A stretch of DNA of 33,372 bases from Terriglobales bacterium (GTDB lineage Bacteria; Acidobacteriota; Terriglobia; Terriglobales; Acidobacteriaceae), in assembly GCA_030038475.1 (NCBI GenBank), contig JASHOU010000079.1, forward strand, positions 1 to 33,372, in the 5' to 3' direction. The translations under genes were made by a program, and so were the position numbers. This document shows positions 31,753-33,372 of the stretch, piece by piece. The notes below the pieces were generated by a model. The model was given only the letters and a program-made list of their open reading frames with translations. It ran no database searches and was not told where the DNA came from. Positions within the stretch are counted from its first letter, which is position 1. Each line of letters opens with the position of its first letter.

Positions 31753-31939
31753 TTACTCGCCATTTACATTACTTTGCCGAACCAAGGTCTGTAAGCTATT
31801 GCAGCTGCAGAAAATTGGCTTTCGGCTTTGCCTGGTTCCGTGGTTTACAAAGCAAGGCCGGCGCGCATCTAAAAGCGGCTGGTGGAATCAGGGTTCCGAG
31901 CCCAGAGCATGACGGTTCAGCTCAGGCAGGATTCCCAAA

Positions 31940-32875
31940 TTGAAATTGTTGCGCGGAAAAAGAATATTGCGTAAACGATTCTACATATTTTTTGTAGCTC
32001 GCGACGAAGCTGGACAGCTTCGCAAAATCTCCATTCCCGTACAGTATTTGTATGTACTGCTGGCGGGGGTGGCGATTGGCGCACTCTGCTTGACGGGAAT
32101 CGCCAGTTCCTATACGCGGATGCTGCAGAAGGTGGAGCATTACAACGAGCTCCGCTCCGAGCAAGCCCAGCTCAAAGACAATTACACCCGCCTGGAACAG
32201 GTGGCCAAGGAGCGCGATATTCAGGTCGCCTCGCTCGGCTCGCTGGCCAGCGAAGTTTCGGCGCTTTATGGACTCAAATCCAATCCGACCATGGTCGCCT
32301 CCAGCGAACAGATTCAGGAAGCGCAAGTCGATTCGTCGCTCGACCAGCTTTACACCTTGAAACGCACGGCGCTAAGCGGGGCGGCGAGCGTGGGCATCTC
32401 ACTTGGCCTTACGCGGAACTCGACCACGGCCGACTGGATCCGCGCCAATTCGGCTCCGAACCTCTGGCCGGTGGAGGGCCAGGTCACGGCTTCTTTCGGC
32501 GAGCGCATCGATCCGTTTAACGGCGAGGGCGCGTTTCATTCCGGCGTGGATATCTCCGCGGGAATTGGATCGCTGGTGATCGCTCCGGCGGATGGCACCG
32601 TTACTTACGCCGACTTCCTGGGCGGTTACGGGCGCGCCGTCATGATCGATCACGGGCACGGGATCTCGACGCGGTTTGGCCACCTTTCCAGCTTCGCCGT
32701 CGCCGCCGGGCAATACGTTCACCGCGGCGATACCATCGGTTATGTCGGCTCCAGCGGCCGCTCCACCGGCCCGCATCTGCACTATGAAGTGCGCATCAAC
32801 GATGTTCCTGTGAACCCCTACAAGTATCTGCGGCTGACCGTCGCAAGAGTAGGCGTATACACAGCGGGCGAGTAA
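31940..32875 (+). CDS. Membrane-anchored M23 (LytM-type) peptidase
   Basis: This is a 311-residue protein starting at TTG (AGGCAGGA lies 8 bp upstream). Residues about 33-57 (VQYLYVLLAGVAIGALCLTG) are a single membrane segment; a coiled-coil of about 40 residues follows (HYNELRSEQAQLKDNYTRLE). The C-terminal domain is M23: FHSGVDIS (His, Asp) and HLHYEVRINDV (the HxH) are the zinc ligands, and GYGRAVMIDHGHGISTRFGH and GYVGSSGRSTGPH complete it. It probably cleaves peptidoglycan cross-bridges or activates amidases as in EnvC/NlpD; all four zinc ligands are present, so it may be active. It faces the periplasm. It is divergent from thiL. Confidence 0.93.
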   Translation: MKLLRGKRILRKRFYIFFVARDEAGQLRKISIPVQYLYVLLAGVAIGALCLTGIASSYTRMLQKVEHYNELRSEQAQLKDNYTRLEQVAKERDIQVASLGSLASEVSALYGLKSNPTMVASSEQIQEAQVDSSLDQLYTLKRTALSGAASVGISLGLTRNSTTADWIRANSAPNLWPVEGQVTASFGERIDPFNGEGAFHSGVDISAGIGSLVIAPADGTVTYADFLGGYGRAVMIDHGHGISTRFGHLSSFAVAAGQYVHRGDTIGYVGSSGRSTGPHLHYEVRINDVPVNPYKYLRLTVARVGVYTAGE

Positions 32876-32911
32876 TCAAGAAATCTAGAGATTCGGCCAA
32901 CAGCGGTGGGG

Positions 32912-33372
32912 TTACCCTTTCGCTTTCTTCACTTCCTCGATCAGCGGCGGGACGATGTCGAACAGGTTACCGACTACGGCATAATCGGCAATCTCGAAAA
33001 TCGGCGCCTCGGAATCTTTGTTGATGGCCACGATGGCTCGCGAACCCTTCATGCCGACGATGTGCTGGATCGCGCCTGAGATGCCAAGGGCGAGATAGAG
33101 CTTCGGCGCGACCGTCTGGCCTGACGATCCGATCTGGCGATCCATGGGCAGCCATCCGTTATCGCAGATGGGGCGCGAGGCTGCAAGTTCGCCGCCGATC
33201 GCATCGGCCAGTTGTTTGGCCAGTTCGATGTTTTTCTGCTCCTTGATGCCGCGGCCAACAGCAACGATGAGTTCGGCCTGCGTCAGATCGACAGCCTGCT
33301 TCGCTTCCTTAAATACTTCCTGCGGCTTGGTGCGGATCACTGGCTCGGCGATCTGTACGTTGACCGTTTCCA
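32912..33372 (-). CDS. etfA: Electron transfer flavoprotein alpha subunit, C-terminal part only
   Basis: The frame runs off the right edge, so the N-terminal half is missing. [60 protein letters not shown] and [20 protein letters not shown] are the FAD-binding domain of EtfA/FixB. The protein accepts electrons from acyl-CoA dehydrogenases, with EtfB, and passes them to the quinone pool. An etfB gene is expected just beyond the edge. The Met at 33340 is internal. Confidence 0.95.
   Translation of the reverse strand, partial: ETVNVQIAEPVIRTKPQEVFKEAKQAVDLTQAELIVAVGRGIKEQKNIELAKQLADAIGGELAASRPICDNGWLPMDRQIGSSGQTVAPKLYLALGISGAIQHIVGMKGSRAIVAINKDSEAPIFEIADYAVVGNLFDIVPPLIEEVKKAKG

Noticed and set aside
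31572-31763. N-terminal extension of ThiL
   Set aside because: ThiL begins with LAENKLISRI-type sequence; the upstream 64 residues are unrelated and Arg-rich.
1-33372. tRNA genes
   Set aside because: No GGTTCGANTCC arm with matching cloverleaf was found outside coding genes.

Overview
The window looks like a chromosomal segment of a soil-type Acidobacteriota (Terriglobia/Koribacter-like). This placement is an inference. It rests on the mix of genes (M20 peptidase of the Asn-Gln-Lys-Gly type, ChaN-like protein, secreted FG-GAP-like protein, BamA, isolated GvpL/F protein), a moderately high GC content, a diderm envelope gene (bamA), and spacers packed with short degenerate repeats. No phage, transposase, CRISPR array, rRNA or tRNA was seen. 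About 26 protein genes are supported, two of them cut by the window ends.

Layout: 1-3.9 kb holds a PIN-domain remnant at the left edge, a Rieske oxygenase, a long ChaN-family protein and a UbiX-type flavin prenyltransferase. 3.93-4.8 kb has no ordinary gene. It holds a probable stand-alone structured transcript (about 4346-4698) with its own promoter, an 18-codon reading frame behind an unusually long Shine-Dalgarno sequence, and a very strong terminator. 4.8-7.5 kb has a hypothetical protein divergent from a TetR regulator across an AT-rich spacer, then a cupin and a second TetR regulator. 7.5-12.3 kb is a run of mostly minus-strand enzymes (M20 peptidase, Nudix, frameshifted exported methyltransferase, patatin). 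12.45-15.4 kb carries ilvC-ilvD (branched-chain amino acid synthesis) behind a good promoter with a perfect 16-bp palindrome at its start site. 15.4-16.2 kb is gene-poor and contains a short fossil of a restriction-modification enzyme. GvpL/F and tag (3-methyladenine glycosylase) follow.

18.2-22.9 kb is the conserved translation cluster rplM-rpsI-rpsB-tsf-pyrH-frr. A molybdopterin oxidoreductase (probably leaderless) and bamA follow. 28.5-31.6 kb is minus-strand: radical SAM protein, a secreted protein and thiL. An M23 peptidase (+) and the C-terminal part of etfA (-) close the window.

The most striking structural theme is a class of short tandem arrays with an exact 7-bp or 8-bp period and one or two variable positions per unit. 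They sit in at least a dozen spacers, often as two inverted arms (foldbacks). In the ribosomal cluster they run into gene ends and form the rpsI start codon. Longer tandem repeats (15 bp and 27 bp, both multiples of three) lie inside thiL and add low-complexity insertions to the enzyme.
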